From: a virus | Reading direction: 5' to 3' (one strand) | DNA: 64,000 bases | IMG/VR virus record: IMGVR_UViG_3300013126_002744 | Location: 1-64,000 of that record | Shown: piece after piece, positions 48,931-57,845 of the stretch | Position numbering within the stretch: the first letter of the stretch is position 1 | Layout: the number at the start of each line of letters is the position of its first letter | Program-made: the position numbers and the translations under genes | Notes under the pieces: model-generated | What the model was told of the DNA's origin: nothing | The model's database searches: none | Seen by the model: the letters and a program-made list of their open reading frames with translations, nothing else

Positions 48931-51900
48931 ATGACCTCACCGCTAGATATACGCACAGACGCCCCAGGCCTGCTTCGCACAGAAGCAATGTCCATGTCGA
49001 TTAAGTTTGATAGAACAGGACCCACAACAGGCCGCATAACGTGGAACATTCCAAGACCAGCAGCAGGGTGTGCTGCAGATGATCAGGCATACTGTGGTAT
49101 CATTGTTACGATTGACGGGACGGCAAACAATTCTACAAAGCTGCCTGTAAACGGCACTGTATACAATTCAGACCCCACCGCTGACGGTAACCTTTTTGCT
49201 GGTGACACCATTGGATCATCAAAGGTTGTGGGAGCATTCTACCACGATAGAACCACCACTTTCATGGATATTTCTGGATTGACAGAGAATGGAGCATACT
49301 TTGTATCGGGCTTCCCTGTTGATTGTGAGAACAGATATTATCGTGAAGGCATCCATGCATATTCACTAAACTACCAGCAAGATGGCACACAACCGACAAG
49401 CGGTACACAGGTTGTCATCCTAAACCCAGCAGCAAGCAGTAATGGTGGAGTAGAACCAACGGATGTTACAGGTCTTGTGTCTGGCATCACCTACACATTT
49501 AAGATTAGACAAGGCCTTGTCCCTAAACCTAATCGACCATTAAGTTCACAAGAGTGTGTACCTACACCGTTCTCGTATACGATAACGATTGCGGGCGATC
49601 GAGCTCAAACATACCAAGACCTGCTCAACACAATCAACACACAACTTCAGCTAGTTGACAATCCACCTCAAGGTCCAAATCCTCCAAACGCTGGCGCTTA
49701 TTATTATGACTCAGTAAACCAGAAACTGTATCTATGGGATGGCACTCAACACACTGAACAACTCGTCATCATCCAAGCAACTGCACCAAACACGGTTGTT
49801 CTTGGAACATACTGGTACGACACTACATCAAATATTTTATCAGTATACGATGGCACAGCGTGGTCAACTGTGAATGTAATATCATTTAGCCGGAATCCTG
49901 CAAGCCCCAATTGTGAAACCACCTACTGGTTTGATGGAACAAACGGATATACATGGAACGGCAACGCATGGTGTCTGCATAATATTTTCACAGGTCCTGT
50001 TGATCCGTCAATGTGGCAACCAGCGCCATGCGGATCATTTTGGTACAATGATGTTGAGTTTGAACTGTGGGCATGGGACGACACACAAGAAATGTGGAAA
50101 TCAACCAATGCAGTTCAACACACGATTGCTCCAAACACAATCCCATCAGGAACACACCATTATGACGTCACGGATCCTGCTGCACCGTTGCTGATTATAG
50201 ACACAAATGGGTCTTTTTGGTTCAACACGACTACAAGTAAACTGAATCATTATGGCATTCAAATCGATCCAATAACATCTAACACATTACCGGGTGAAGC
50301 GGTGGGGTGGATTGAAGTTTCAACCGCTCGTATAACAGAAGTTGAGCCAACACTAACAGTCATAGCTGGAACGTTGTGGTACAATCCATCAACAATGGTG
50401 CTGAAGCAACGCAATGTTGGGAACACAGCATGGACCGCTTTGGATGTAATTGTATATGACACAGACCCAACGCTGGTTGCATATTGTTCAAACTGGTGGA
50501 ACACAGCAAATGATCAAATGTATGTTTGGGATGGGGTCAACAACACATGGAATCAAGTTGCAAACTTCTGGCAACAATCAGAAGACCCAACAACACCACC
50601 TTCATTTGCAGAAAACGACCTGTGGTACGATCCAACAACCGGTAAATTGTATTATTGGCAGAACAATTGTTTCATAGAAACAGAATATTTGTTGTATCCA
50701 ACAGATCCACGCACAACAATTCCTAATGGAACCGTGTGGCATGACACAATCAATGACTTGTGGTTTGTAAAAACACCAACGAGCTGGAACCCAATCGACA
50801 TCACGTTTTCAAACACAGATCCAACCACCCTGTCTGCCGGAACTTTGTGGATTAACACCAGTGCAAACAGTAGTTTGCAGATGTGGAATGGGGTTGCATG
50901 GGTGGCACTAACATACTCAAATCAACCATTAACACCAACGACAGGAATGCAATGGTTTAACACAACAACAAACAAGCTAATGACGTGGAATGGTGCAAAT
51001 TGGTCGTTTGCTACACCTAAACTACTTGCAGAATTCAACTGTAATGGTAACTTGATTTTTACAGATACATCTGTCGGCAGTCTGTCATGGACTAGCATTG
51101 AAAATGTGGACCTATTCAGCTCGCTGGCGGTTGGATTTAGAATTGACAATCCCAATCCTGGCTCTGATGGTGTTTCATCTGAACCGTTATATCAAGAGAT
51201 TGGTATTGGCACAGACGGCACAAATGACGAGCGTTTACAACTGATGACAGAAATCAGATACGCGCTCGGGTATCCAACTGTGGATGTGGAACTGGCACCA
51301 GAACAACTAATGCAATGTATTGATTTAGCACTGCAAACACTGCGTGAGCATTCTTCTATCTGTTACACGCGTGGGTTTTTCTTCCTGAACATTCACAGTG
51401 AAACACAAAAATACCTATTGACCAACAAAGTGTCCGGTATGCACAAAATTGTGGATATTAACGGTGTCCACCGTTTGACATCTGCATTCTTGTCGTCAGC
51501 GCACGGTGCTGGTGTATACGGACAAATAGTGCTGCAACATCTGTACAACATGGGAACCTTTGATTTGTTGTCATATCACATCATGACAGAATACACAAAA
51601 AACCTTGAAATATTGTTTGCAGGTCGCATTACATATACATGGAATGAACAAACTCGAGAATTGTGGCTGCATCACAGATATCCATTTGCTGAGCGAATGG
51701 TTTTAATTGATGCATCCGTTGAGCGCACAGAGCAGCAGATCATATCAGATCGCATCTGCCGTCCGTGGATTCGCAAATGGGCAACAGCAGAAGCACAGAT
51801 GATGTTGGCTAACACACGTGGCAAATTCTCCACACTACCAGGTGCTGGTGGTGGCGTTACCCTAAATGCTTCAGATCTCCGTCAACAAGCGACAACAGAC

Positions 51901-51987
51901 AAGGAACAATGTATGGCAGAAATATTTGACTTTGTTGTGGATAACCCCGAAGAGTGGGGTGTGCAAAGTTCGTTTACCTTCGGGTAA
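48931..51987 (+). CDS. gp13-like neck protein with a large repeat-rich N-terminal extension
   Basis: A 1018-residue protein. Residues ~756-1018 resemble the T4 gp13 neck protein (309 aa): NDERLQLMTEIRYALGYPTVDVELAPEQLMQCIDLALQTLREH, then a strand GFFFLNI, KIVDINGVHRL, and a conserved helical end with KWATAEAQMMLANTRGKFS. The N-terminal ~240 residues have fibronectin-like strands (GRITWNI; TYTFKI). Residues ~250-710 hold about 11 units of ~40 residues with the core G-x-x-WYN/D-x-x-T-x-K-L-x-x-W-(D/N)G-x-x-W. gp13 helps seal the filled head and joins it to the tail; the repeats would project from the neck. GGAG precedes the ATG. Genes 14 and 15 follow. Confidence 0.75.
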   Translation: MTSPLDIRTDAPGLLRTEAMSMSIKFDRTGPTTGRITWNIPRPAAGCAADDQAYCGIIVTIDGTANNSTKLPVNGTVYNSDPTADGNLFAGDTIGSSKVVGAFYHDRTTTFMDISGLTENGAYFVSGFPVDCENRYYREGIHAYSLNYQQDGTQPTSGTQVVILNPAASSNGGVEPTDVTGLVSGITYTFKIRQGLVPKPNRPLSSQECVPTPFSYTITIAGDRAQTYQDLLNTINTQLQLVDNPPQGPNPPNAGAYYYDSVNQKLYLWDGTQHTEQLVIIQATAPNTVVLGTYWYDTTSNILSVYDGTAWSTVNVISFSRNPASPNCETTYWFDGTNGYTWNGNAWCLHNIFTGPVDPSMWQPAPCGSFWYNDVEFELWAWDDTQEMWKSTNAVQHTIAPNTIPSGTHHYDVTDPAAPLLIIDTNGSFWFNTTTSKLNHYGIQIDPITSNTLPGEAVGWIEVSTARITEVEPTLTVIAGTLWYNPSTMVLKQRNVGNTAWTALDVIVYDTDPTLVAYCSNWWNTANDQMYVWDGVNNTWNQVANFWQQSEDPTTPPSFAENDLWYDPTTGKLYYWQNNCFIETEYLLYPTDPRTTIPNGTVWHDTINDLWFVKTPTSWNPIDITFSNTDPTTLSAGTLWINTSANSSLQMWNGVAWVALTYSNQPLTPTTGMQWFNTTTNKLMTWNGANWSFATPKLLAEFNCNGNLIFTDTSVGSLSWTSIENVDLFSSLAVGFRIDNPNPGSDGVSSEPLYQEIGIGTDGTNDERLQLMTEIRYALGYPTVDVELAPEQLMQCIDLALQTLREHSSICYTRGFFFLNIHSETQKYLLTNKVSGMHKIVDINGVHRLTSAFLSSAHGAGVYGQIVLQHLYNMGTFDLLSYHIMTEYTKNLEILFAGRITYTWNEQTRELWLHHRYPFAERMVLIDASVERTEQQIISDRICRPWIRKWATAEAQMMLANTRGKFSTLPGAGGGVTLNASDLRQQATTDKEQCMAEIFDFVVDNPEEWGVQSSFTFG

Positions 51988-52025
51988 CCCTAATACAAAA
52001 AAGTTGTGTGAAATCCCCTCTCGTC

Positions 52026-52033
52026 CATAAATA
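52026..52033 (+). promoter_or_regulatory. T4-type late promoter (CATAAATA)
   Basis: CATAAATA, 18 bp before the homing endonuclease at 52052. Confidence 0.75.
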
Positions 52034-52051
52034 CTATCATAGGAGAATGAT

Positions 52052-53008
52052 ATGGACGAGAAAACACAACACTTCATAAACAGAGCCGTTGCAAAACATG
52101 GGGACAAATATGACTACACCCAAGTTGTATACAAAAACACTCATACAAAAGTAACCATAATATGCAAGGATCATGGAGCATTTGATATCCGTCCAAATGA
52201 CCATCTGCGAGGATTTGGTTGCACTGTGTGTTCAGGTAAACGGCCGCCCCTAACACATGATCAAGTCATTCAGCGGATACGATCAATCCACGGTGACAAA
52301 TATGATTGCTCCAACGTGGTGTTCCAGACAATAAACCATGACATAACTCTCATATGTCCAGAGCATGGAGATTTTACAATCAAACCAAAATCTATTTTTC
52401 TACAACAAGCGGGATGTAACAAGTGTGCATACCACATGAGAGGAAATTCACGACGAAAAAGTATTGATCGGTTTATATCAGAAGCCACTGCAATACACGG
52501 CAGCCGCTACGACTATTCACACATAACTGAATACAAAAACAACAAAACTAATTTGCCTATAATATGTCCCACACACGGTGTATTTTTACAAACAGCGACA
52601 TCACACATAACACAAAAATCAGGGTGCCCTTTGTGTAACACAGGGAATGGCAAAGGTGGATACACACATGCGTTTTTTGATCACAACCCTGACAAAAAGT
52701 CGCTGCCGGGAGTATTATACGCCGCTTACTTCACAAATGGTAAAGAGCAGTTCATCAAGATTGGCATTACGGCAAAAACAACTGGACACCGTTTTAATAG
52801 AAGTGAATACAAAGGTATGACAATAGAGGTATTACACGAGTGTTATATGCCATTATATGATGCATTCTGTATAGAGCAAGATGTTATAGCCAAATTAAAA
52901 GACCACAGGTTTTATTCCAACACTGCATTTTCAGGTCACACCGAATGCTTTCGTAACACACCTGATGTTATAACCGAAATACAAAATATCTTCATAAATA
53001 AAGACTAA
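52052..53008 (+). CDS. homing endonuclease-like protein: three DUF723-type zinc repeats plus GIY-YIG-like domain
   Basis: A 318-residue protein. The first ~205 residues contain three repeats of the form F-x-x-x-A-x-x-x-HG-x-(K/R)YDYS/T-x-V ... I-x-C-x-x-HG-x-F ... GC-x-x-C, at about 8-62, 75-128 and 142-198; these match the DUF723 motif found next to phage homing nucleases. Residues ~220-300 look like a divergent GIY-YIG domain (GVLYAAYF ... FIKIGITAKTTGHRFN, and a catalytic-type Glu in CIEQDVI). It is inserted between the gp13- and gp14-like genes on the coding strand, with its own CATAAATA and GGAG. It probably spreads between phages by cutting at the uninterrupted junction, which is inferred. 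Confidence 0.85.
   Translation: MDEKTQHFINRAVAKHGDKYDYTQVVYKNTHTKVTIICKDHGAFDIRPNDHLRGFGCTVCSGKRPPLTHDQVIQRIRSIHGDKYDCSNVVFQTINHDITLICPEHGDFTIKPKSIFLQQAGCNKCAYHMRGNSRRKSIDRFISEATAIHGSRYDYSHITEYKNNKTNLPIICPTHGVFLQTATSHITQKSGCPLCNTGNGKGGYTHAFFDHNPDKKSLPGVLYAAYFTNGKEQFIKIGITAKTTGHRFNRSEYKGMTIEVLHECYMPLYDAFCIEQDVIAKLKDHRFYSNTAFSGHTECFRNTPDVITEIQNIFINKD
52993..53000 (+). promoter_or_regulatory. T4-type late promoter (CATAAATA)
   Basis: CATAAATA inside the last codons of the endonuclease gene, 36 bp before the gp14-like ATG. It would restore expression of the downstream neck gene. Confidence 0.6.
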
Positions 53009-53035
53009 CATCACAGGAATAATCAGGACCGCCGT

Positions 53036-54583
53036 ATGGCAAACAACAAATGTAATCCACCACCAAACTTCACATACTGCCGTCCATGGGACATGTCGGC
53101 AAGTGGTGACTCATCGTTTATGGATCAGCAAAACCAGGAACAACTGCAAATTGCAGGCGCACAGGTGAATGTGTTTAAACTGCTTGGTGTGCATGAGCAA
53201 ACAGATTTGATTGATTTGGCAAAGAATGGCACGCCAATATCTGGCGGAGATGCTCCTAACTATACCTCAACTTATGCATTCCAAGCAACAAGAACAGAAT
53301 GGCGATCAAAGCAAACTGGACTAGCAGCCATTCTTGCATCCGCATACATTGGTTACGACTTTGGTATTATCAGAATCACAACAGGACGCCAACGCTATGG
53401 GATTGACGCTGACATCCGCCATATGATCACAACAATCCGCATTAAGCAGAGCAGCAACGCCAATATGCGTGTAACCAAAGCCAGAGTGGAACGATCCCAG
53501 GATGGGACAAAATGGTTCGGTGTAGCAATTGTAAACCTACCGAATAATGACAGTTTAAACACTATACACTTCAAACATTCTGTGACAAACAGATACTGGA
53601 GATTACGGCCGCTAGACTTCACAGGCGGCGAATGTGATAGTTGGGGTGTTCAGGCGTTGGAAATGCACGATTATTCTGCAACAGATCTGAAGAATATAGA
53701 AGACAAAATATTCTTGGAAAATCGTGACAGAGATTATGACAAAGATGCAATACTGCTAAAGGGATTTTATCAGTTGCTGAGCCCTCAAACAGAACTAACG
53801 CGCTTTGGCATTGAAATTCCATCCGCAACATACAACATCAAAGTAAATTTTAATAGCACTGTTGCTTTGTTGGGGCGGCCCTTGGTCATCGGTGATATCT
53901 TGGAGCTACCAAGTGAAACGCAATACACCCCAGATTTGAAACCAGTCAAGCGCTATCTTGAAGTGACAGATGTGACATGGGATGCCGACACATACACCCC
54001 AGGATGGCAACCACTCATGCAACTAGTTACAGCACAACCTGCCTTGGCTAGCCAAGAAACACAAGACATCTTTGGAAAACTTGCAAAGAGTATTGACAGT
54101 TCAGGTTTATTTGACCAAGATGATGGTAATCACACAAAATGGCAGGATTTTACTGCGGTTAATGAAGAGATATCACAACAGGCACTCAATAGTGTTCCTG
54201 AGCGAGGCAGTGAAGGATCCAACACCGTTCGTGAATTTACAAATGAAGAAGTTGCACTAGCTCAAGCTGCTGGACATCCGCACATCACCAAATTTGGATT
54301 GAACCCCAAAGGATTGTACGTGGAAGATGCCATTCCATCTAACAATGCACCGTACACAGAAGGTCCAGATTATCCACAAACACCAGCAGACGGTGACTAC
54401 CACAGATTGACGTATGTAGGACTGGCACAAAACGTTCCAGCACGGCTATATCGCTGGTCAACCAAAAAAGATCGGTGGGTTTACATGGAAACTGATCGTC
54501 GTCAACAATATAACAATCAACGTGCTCTACTGGATGAGTACCTGGTAGCACCAGGCAAAGTCGGTGAGGATGATATTAAATAA
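53036..54583 (+). CDS. 14: gp14-like neck protein with a discoidin-like insertion
   Basis: A 515-residue protein, twice the size of T4 gp14 (256 aa). Residues ~230-355 fit gp14: a helix-strand block with FGIEIPSATYNIKVNF, then GRPLVIGDILELPSETQY, and YLEVTDVTWDADTYTPGWQPLMQLV, the motif order of the gp14 beta-core. Residues ~95-215 resemble an F5/8-type C (discoidin) fold: IRIKQSSN, VERSQDGTKW, NRYWRLRPLDF and WGVQALEM. Such folds often bind glycans. The C-terminal ~150 residues are polar, with a final WSTKKDRWVYME segment. gp14 joins the head completion complex. AGGA precedes the ATG. Position between gp13- and gp15-like genes supports the call. Confidence 0.72.
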   Translation: MANNKCNPPPNFTYCRPWDMSASGDSSFMDQQNQEQLQIAGAQVNVFKLLGVHEQTDLIDLAKNGTPISGGDAPNYTSTYAFQATRTEWRSKQTGLAAILASAYIGYDFGIIRITTGRQRYGIDADIRHMITTIRIKQSSNANMRVTKARVERSQDGTKWFGVAIVNLPNNDSLNTIHFKHSVTNRYWRLRPLDFTGGECDSWGVQALEMHDYSATDLKNIEDKIFLENRDRDYDKDAILLKGFYQLLSPQTELTRFGIEIPSATYNIKVNFNSTVALLGRPLVIGDILELPSETQYTPDLKPVKRYLEVTDVTWDADTYTPGWQPLMQLVTAQPALASQETQDIFGKLAKSIDSSGLFDQDDGNHTKWQDFTAVNEEISQQALNSVPERGSEGSNTVREFTNEEVALAQAAGHPHITKFGLNPKGLYVEDAIPSNNAPYTEGPDYPQTPADGDYHRLTYVGLAQNVPARLYRWSTKKDRWVYMETDRRQQYNNQRALLDEYLVAPGKVGEDDIK

Positions 54584-54598
54584 TGAGAAGATAACAAC

Positions 54599-55369
54599 AT
54601 GCCTATTCCAAATCAAGCATACTGGTATAACAACCAATTAAAACGTTACATTGTTCAATTTATGGCAATATTCTCTGGACTCCAAGTAAAGATTGGCAGA
54701 AATGAACAGACGGGACAAGACGCACTAATCCCTGTAACAATCCATTATGGGAACCACGATCGTGTGGTTGCATCCCTGATGGCCGAAAACACACAAAACA
54801 AACCAATCAGACTGCCGTTGATGACGGCTTACATGCAAAATCTCGATCTTGCAAGCGATATGTACCACGGCATGGGTGTTGAGCGCAGGAACTCATACGT
54901 GCCTACAGGAGGTCTGTTACCAAATGATGTCGAAGTGGTTCATCAACGTGCACCCATTCCATACAGAATGACAGTACAACTAGGCATTTACGCCAGCAAC
55001 ACTGATCAGCACTTTCAAATACTGGAACAAATATTAATGCTGTTTGATCCCCAGATGACAGTGCAAACCAGTGATGGACCATTTGACTGGACACGGTTGA
55101 CAACAGTCAAACTGACAAGCGTCAGCATCGATCAACAACACCCCATTGGAACAGATCGTAGAATCATTCAAAGCACCCTGATGTTTGAAATGCCTGTGTA
55201 CCTCGGCTCGCCTGCAGATGTCCGTAAAGACTTTATCAAGACGATTAACGTGCGTATAGGCACCATCAACAATGCTATTGTCGAAAGTGGGGATATCGTT
55301 GCTGCTTTGGACGATCTTGGAATCGATTATGATGCCTGGGCCGATGGAGCTGATATTGGGTTTCAATAA
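54599..55369 (+). CDS. 15: tail sheath stabiliser / tail completion protein gp15
   Basis: A 256-residue protein (T4 gp15 is 272 aa). The start YWYNNQLKRYIVQFMAIFSGLQVKIGR corresponds to YFYNSSFRRYATLMGDLFSNIQIKR in T4; further on IPVTIHYGNHDRV, RLPLMTAYMQNLDLA, PIPYRMTVQLGIYASNTDQHFQILEQILMLFDPQ and a late TLMFEMPVYL strand all follow gp15 order. gp15 forms the hexameric ring that caps the tail tube and sheath and docks to the neck. GAGAAG lies before the ATG. Confidence 0.93.
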   Translation: MPIPNQAYWYNNQLKRYIVQFMAIFSGLQVKIGRNEQTGQDALIPVTIHYGNHDRVVASLMAENTQNKPIRLPLMTAYMQNLDLASDMYHGMGVERRNSYVPTGGLLPNDVEVVHQRAPIPYRMTVQLGIYASNTDQHFQILEQILMLFDPQMTVQTSDGPFDWTRLTTVKLTSVSIDQQHPIGTDRRIIQSTLMFEMPVYLGSPADVRKDFIKTINVRIGTINNAIVESGDIVAALDDLGIDYDAWADGADIGFQ

Positions 55370-55374
55370 CCAAT

Positions 55375-55388
55375 CATAAATATAAATA
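55375..55388 (+). promoter_or_regulatory. two overlapping T4-type late promoters
   Basis: CATAAATA (55375-55382) and TATAAATA (55381-55388) overlap by two bases, 34-47 bp before the LamG protein gene. A doubled late promoter suggests high expression. Confidence 0.75.
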
Positions 55389-55421
55389 TAAACATTATTT
55401 ACTATTTTTAAGGAGCGTCTC

Positions 55422-57014
55422 ATGAGCATTCGATTTTCTACAATTTCCAACTCAGCTACTGTACAACTAGCCACCTCTGTTAACCCAGTAGATGAAGGCA
55501 GTTCATCAGTTGTCACACTAACAACAACCGGCATTCAGAACGGGCAGGCTATTCCATATACAATCTCCGGGGTCGGTATCACATCAGATGATATTGGCGA
55601 GGCACTGACAGGTAATTTTGTGGTTCAAAATGGAACAGCAACTAAAACACTGAATATTGCAGCCGATTTAACAACAGAAGGGCAAGAAACATTAACGCTG
55701 TCACTAGGCAGCCAGTTCAATAGCACTAACGTCAGCTTGACTGTTAATGACACAAGTCTAACACCGGTATCTGGTGATATGTATTACGATAACGTTGTTG
55801 CATTATTACACTTTGAAAACAACGCGTTGGATGTTAAGGGACACTCTTTCCCAGCAACATCAATATCATACAGCACATCATCCAAATTTGGCACTTATGC
55901 AGCCCAATTTGGTGGTAATACTTCTGTCGTAACATCAACACACAATGATTTTATTGTAGGAACCGGTGATTTCACAATTGAAATGTGGATTAACACACCA
56001 GGATATGCAGGTGACGTTGGTGTGTTTCACCTAGCAGCTTCATCCACTCCAAACAATACTGGTATCGGCATGGCACACGTATCAGGCAATCAATTAGCAA
56101 TGGTGTACGGAAACAACTATTACCCAGTAGCATCAACGTCACTGACAGCCAATACATGGCACCATATTGCGGTAGTGCGTACATCTGGTACGGTTAAAAT
56201 GTATCTTGATGGCGTACAAAAATACTCAGCTGCACTAGCAACAAACTTCTCTGCGGAAAATGTGCTGAAAGTTGGTGGTTACTACAACAATAGCTATGGT
56301 TGGAATGGCAAGATCGACGATTTCCGCTTCACAAAGGGTGTTGCTCGCTACACATCAGCATTTACAATTCCAGCAGCTGCATTCCCAGACACAAAGAATG
56401 AGAACGTTGATCCATTCTTCAACAATGTTGCTCTATTAATGCACATGGACGGAACCAATGGAAGCACGACATTTACAGATTCCTCATCAACCAACAAAAC
56501 ACTAACATCTAATGGTGCTGGGGCTGTTATCAGCACCGCACAATACAAGTATGGCACTGCTAGTGGATCGTTCAGTGGCAACAGACTAGCAACAACCCAA
56601 TTCCTAATTGCAAACACTAATGAAGATTTCACTCTCGAAGCGTGGGTGCGTCCGTCATCTTTCGGGTCATTTAACCAAATCGTGTATGGTGGCGTTGTTA
56701 ATAGTCAGTTCTTAATCAGAAGTAACAGATTTGAATGGTACCCACTTGGTATTGTTTCGCCAGCGACAATTACTCTAAGCAACTGGCACCACATTGCTAT
56801 ATCAAGAACAAACAACGTGGTTCGTATATTCGTAAATGGGCAGAGTGGTACTCCTGTTACCCAGTCATCGATTGCATACGGACAATTCATTGGAGCTGCT
56901 GATAATGCAGAAATGTTTTACGGGTATATGGATGATCTCCGCATCACAAAGGGTGTTGGTCGGTATATTGCAAACTTCACTCCACCAACACGCGCTTTTG
57001 CTGATAATGCTTAA
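55422..57014 (+). CDS. Calx-beta plus double LamG surface protein
   Basis: A 530-residue protein. Residues ~10-112 have a Calx-beta-like repeat (VNPVDEGSSSVVTLTTTGIQNGQ, then TTEGQETLTLSL). Residues ~122-325 and ~335-528 are two LamG/concanavalin A-like domains, each with the order VALLHFE/MHMDG ... FTIEMWI/FTLEAWV ... WHHIAVVRTS/WHHIAISRTN ... FNGKIDDFRFTKGVARY-type end. These jelly-roll domains usually bind sugars or protein surfaces, so a virion decoration or receptor-contact role is likely. Two overlapping late promoters and AAGGAG suggest an abundant protein. Its last 38 bases overlap the convergent homing endonuclease gene. Confidence 0.85.
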   Translation: MSIRFSTISNSATVQLATSVNPVDEGSSSVVTLTTTGIQNGQAIPYTISGVGITSDDIGEALTGNFVVQNGTATKTLNIAADLTTEGQETLTLSLGSQFNSTNVSLTVNDTSLTPVSGDMYYDNVVALLHFENNALDVKGHSFPATSISYSTSSKFGTYAAQFGGNTSVVTSTHNDFIVGTGDFTIEMWINTPGYAGDVGVFHLAASSTPNNTGIGMAHVSGNQLAMVYGNNYYPVASTSLTANTWHHIAVVRTSGTVKMYLDGVQKYSAALATNFSAENVLKVGGYYNNSYGWNGKIDDFRFTKGVARYTSAFTIPAAAFPDTKNENVDPFFNNVALLMHMDGTNGSTTFTDSSSTNKTLTSNGAGAVISTAQYKYGTASGSFSGNRLATTQFLIANTNEDFTLEAWVRPSSFGSFNQIVYGGVVNSQFLIRSNRFEWYPLGIVSPATITLSNWHHIAISRTNNVVRIFVNGQSGTPVTQSSIAYGQFIGAADNAEMFYGYMDDLRITKGVGRYIANFTPPTRAFADNA

Positions 57015-57735
57015 TTGTCTCAAGACGTTTCCTTCTCACATCAACATCATTAGCAGTGCATTTGTTTGAACAGTGAGAAGGAAAAGTTCCGTCGAACCTC
57101 CCGCCCACTCTCATCTTTAAAATGTTGCCACAACCACACAATGGTTGATGACTGACATTATCCAAAAGGCAACGTAAACGGACCTTTAAACTAGCGTTAT
57201 AGCGAAGAAATTTGGTATATTCCAACAATGCTTGAATAAGGTTTGGATTGAACAACAGTCTGTCATTATACCTTGGGCTGATCCGTTTTGTCTTTGTAAT
57301 CACCCCATAATTCATCATTGCAAGCAGTAGTGTGTTTCGTGTTAATGGTAGTTGCATTTTCTGAGGTGGAATATTGACAGGTTGTGTTGATGAACTGCTG
57401 TTTGACAACGGTTTAGGCCGCCGAGTTCTTGGTTTGTGTGGACTGTGTCCGATGCCAGCTCCACCTTTTCTCATATTATATCCATTCGGCATCATGGTAT
57501 TGAACACCTCAATGTAGTGTTGTTCCAACCGTTTGGCGTCATAAAGGGTTAATCCTTCCTCAATCACCTCATGTTTAAAACTATCCCACCCAAATTTCTG
57601 GACTGCAATACTGAACGCTCTCTTCGAAGATTTGCTTATTTTATGCTCTCTGTGGCGTTTTGGTTGGTCCTTGGTAACACCGATGTACGACTTACCTTCA
57701 GGACTTGTGTGTTTGTATATCAAATAATTTTCCAT
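56977..57735 (-). CDS. GIY-YIG homing endonuclease with C-terminal cysteine cluster
   Basis: A 252-residue protein. Residues 1-95 are a canonical GIY-YIG nuclease: LIYKHTSPEGKSYIGVT, R27-x-x-x-H, a helix with FGWDSFKHEVIEEG, the catalytic E in RLEQHYIE, and NGYNMRKGGAG. The linker is Ser/Pro-rich. The C-terminal part has CGCGN and HCSNKC, a probable zinc-binding DNA-contact module. It lies on the opposite strand between the LamG gene and the sheath gene, and its last ~13 codons are written inside the LamG coding sequence. A CATAAATA motif is just upstream. Confidence 0.92.
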   Translation of the reverse strand: MENYLIYKHTSPEGKSYIGVTKDQPKRHREHKISKSSKRAFSIAVQKFGWDSFKHEVIEEGLTLYDAKRLEQHYIEVFNTMMPNGYNMRKGGAGIGHSPHKPRTRRPKPLSNSSSSTQPVNIPPQKMQLPLTRNTLLLAMMNYGVITKTKRISPRYNDRLLFNPNLIQALLEYTKFLRYNASLKVRLRCLLDNVSHQPLCGCGNILKMRVGGRFDGTFPSHCSNKCTANDVDVRRKRLETIKHYQQKRVLVE

Positions 57736-57740
57736 AATAT

Positions 57741-57748
57741 TATTTATG
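57741..57748 (-). promoter_or_regulatory. T4-type late promoter (CATAAATA)
   Basis: Minus-strand CATAAATA ending six bases before the endonuclease ATG, so again a nearly leaderless message. Confidence 0.6.
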
Positions 57749-57799
57749 ATAACAAATTGTACAGGTCCATTTAATATTTCGTGTGCAGCTGCACCCTTT

Positions 57800-57807
57800 C
57801 ATAAATA
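57800..57807 (+). promoter_or_regulatory. T4-type late promoter (CATAAATA)
   Basis: CATAAATA, 38 bp before the tail sheath ATG. Confidence 0.8.
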
Positions 57808-57845
57808 CTCTCACCATACATAACTAACTTTTCAGGAGACATATT

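Noticed and set aside
48858-49049. Extension of the acetyltransferase frame to 187 codons
   Set aside because: The extra part overlaps the divergent gp13-like gene and both late promoters, and encodes an unrelated hydrophobic stretch without a ribosome site.
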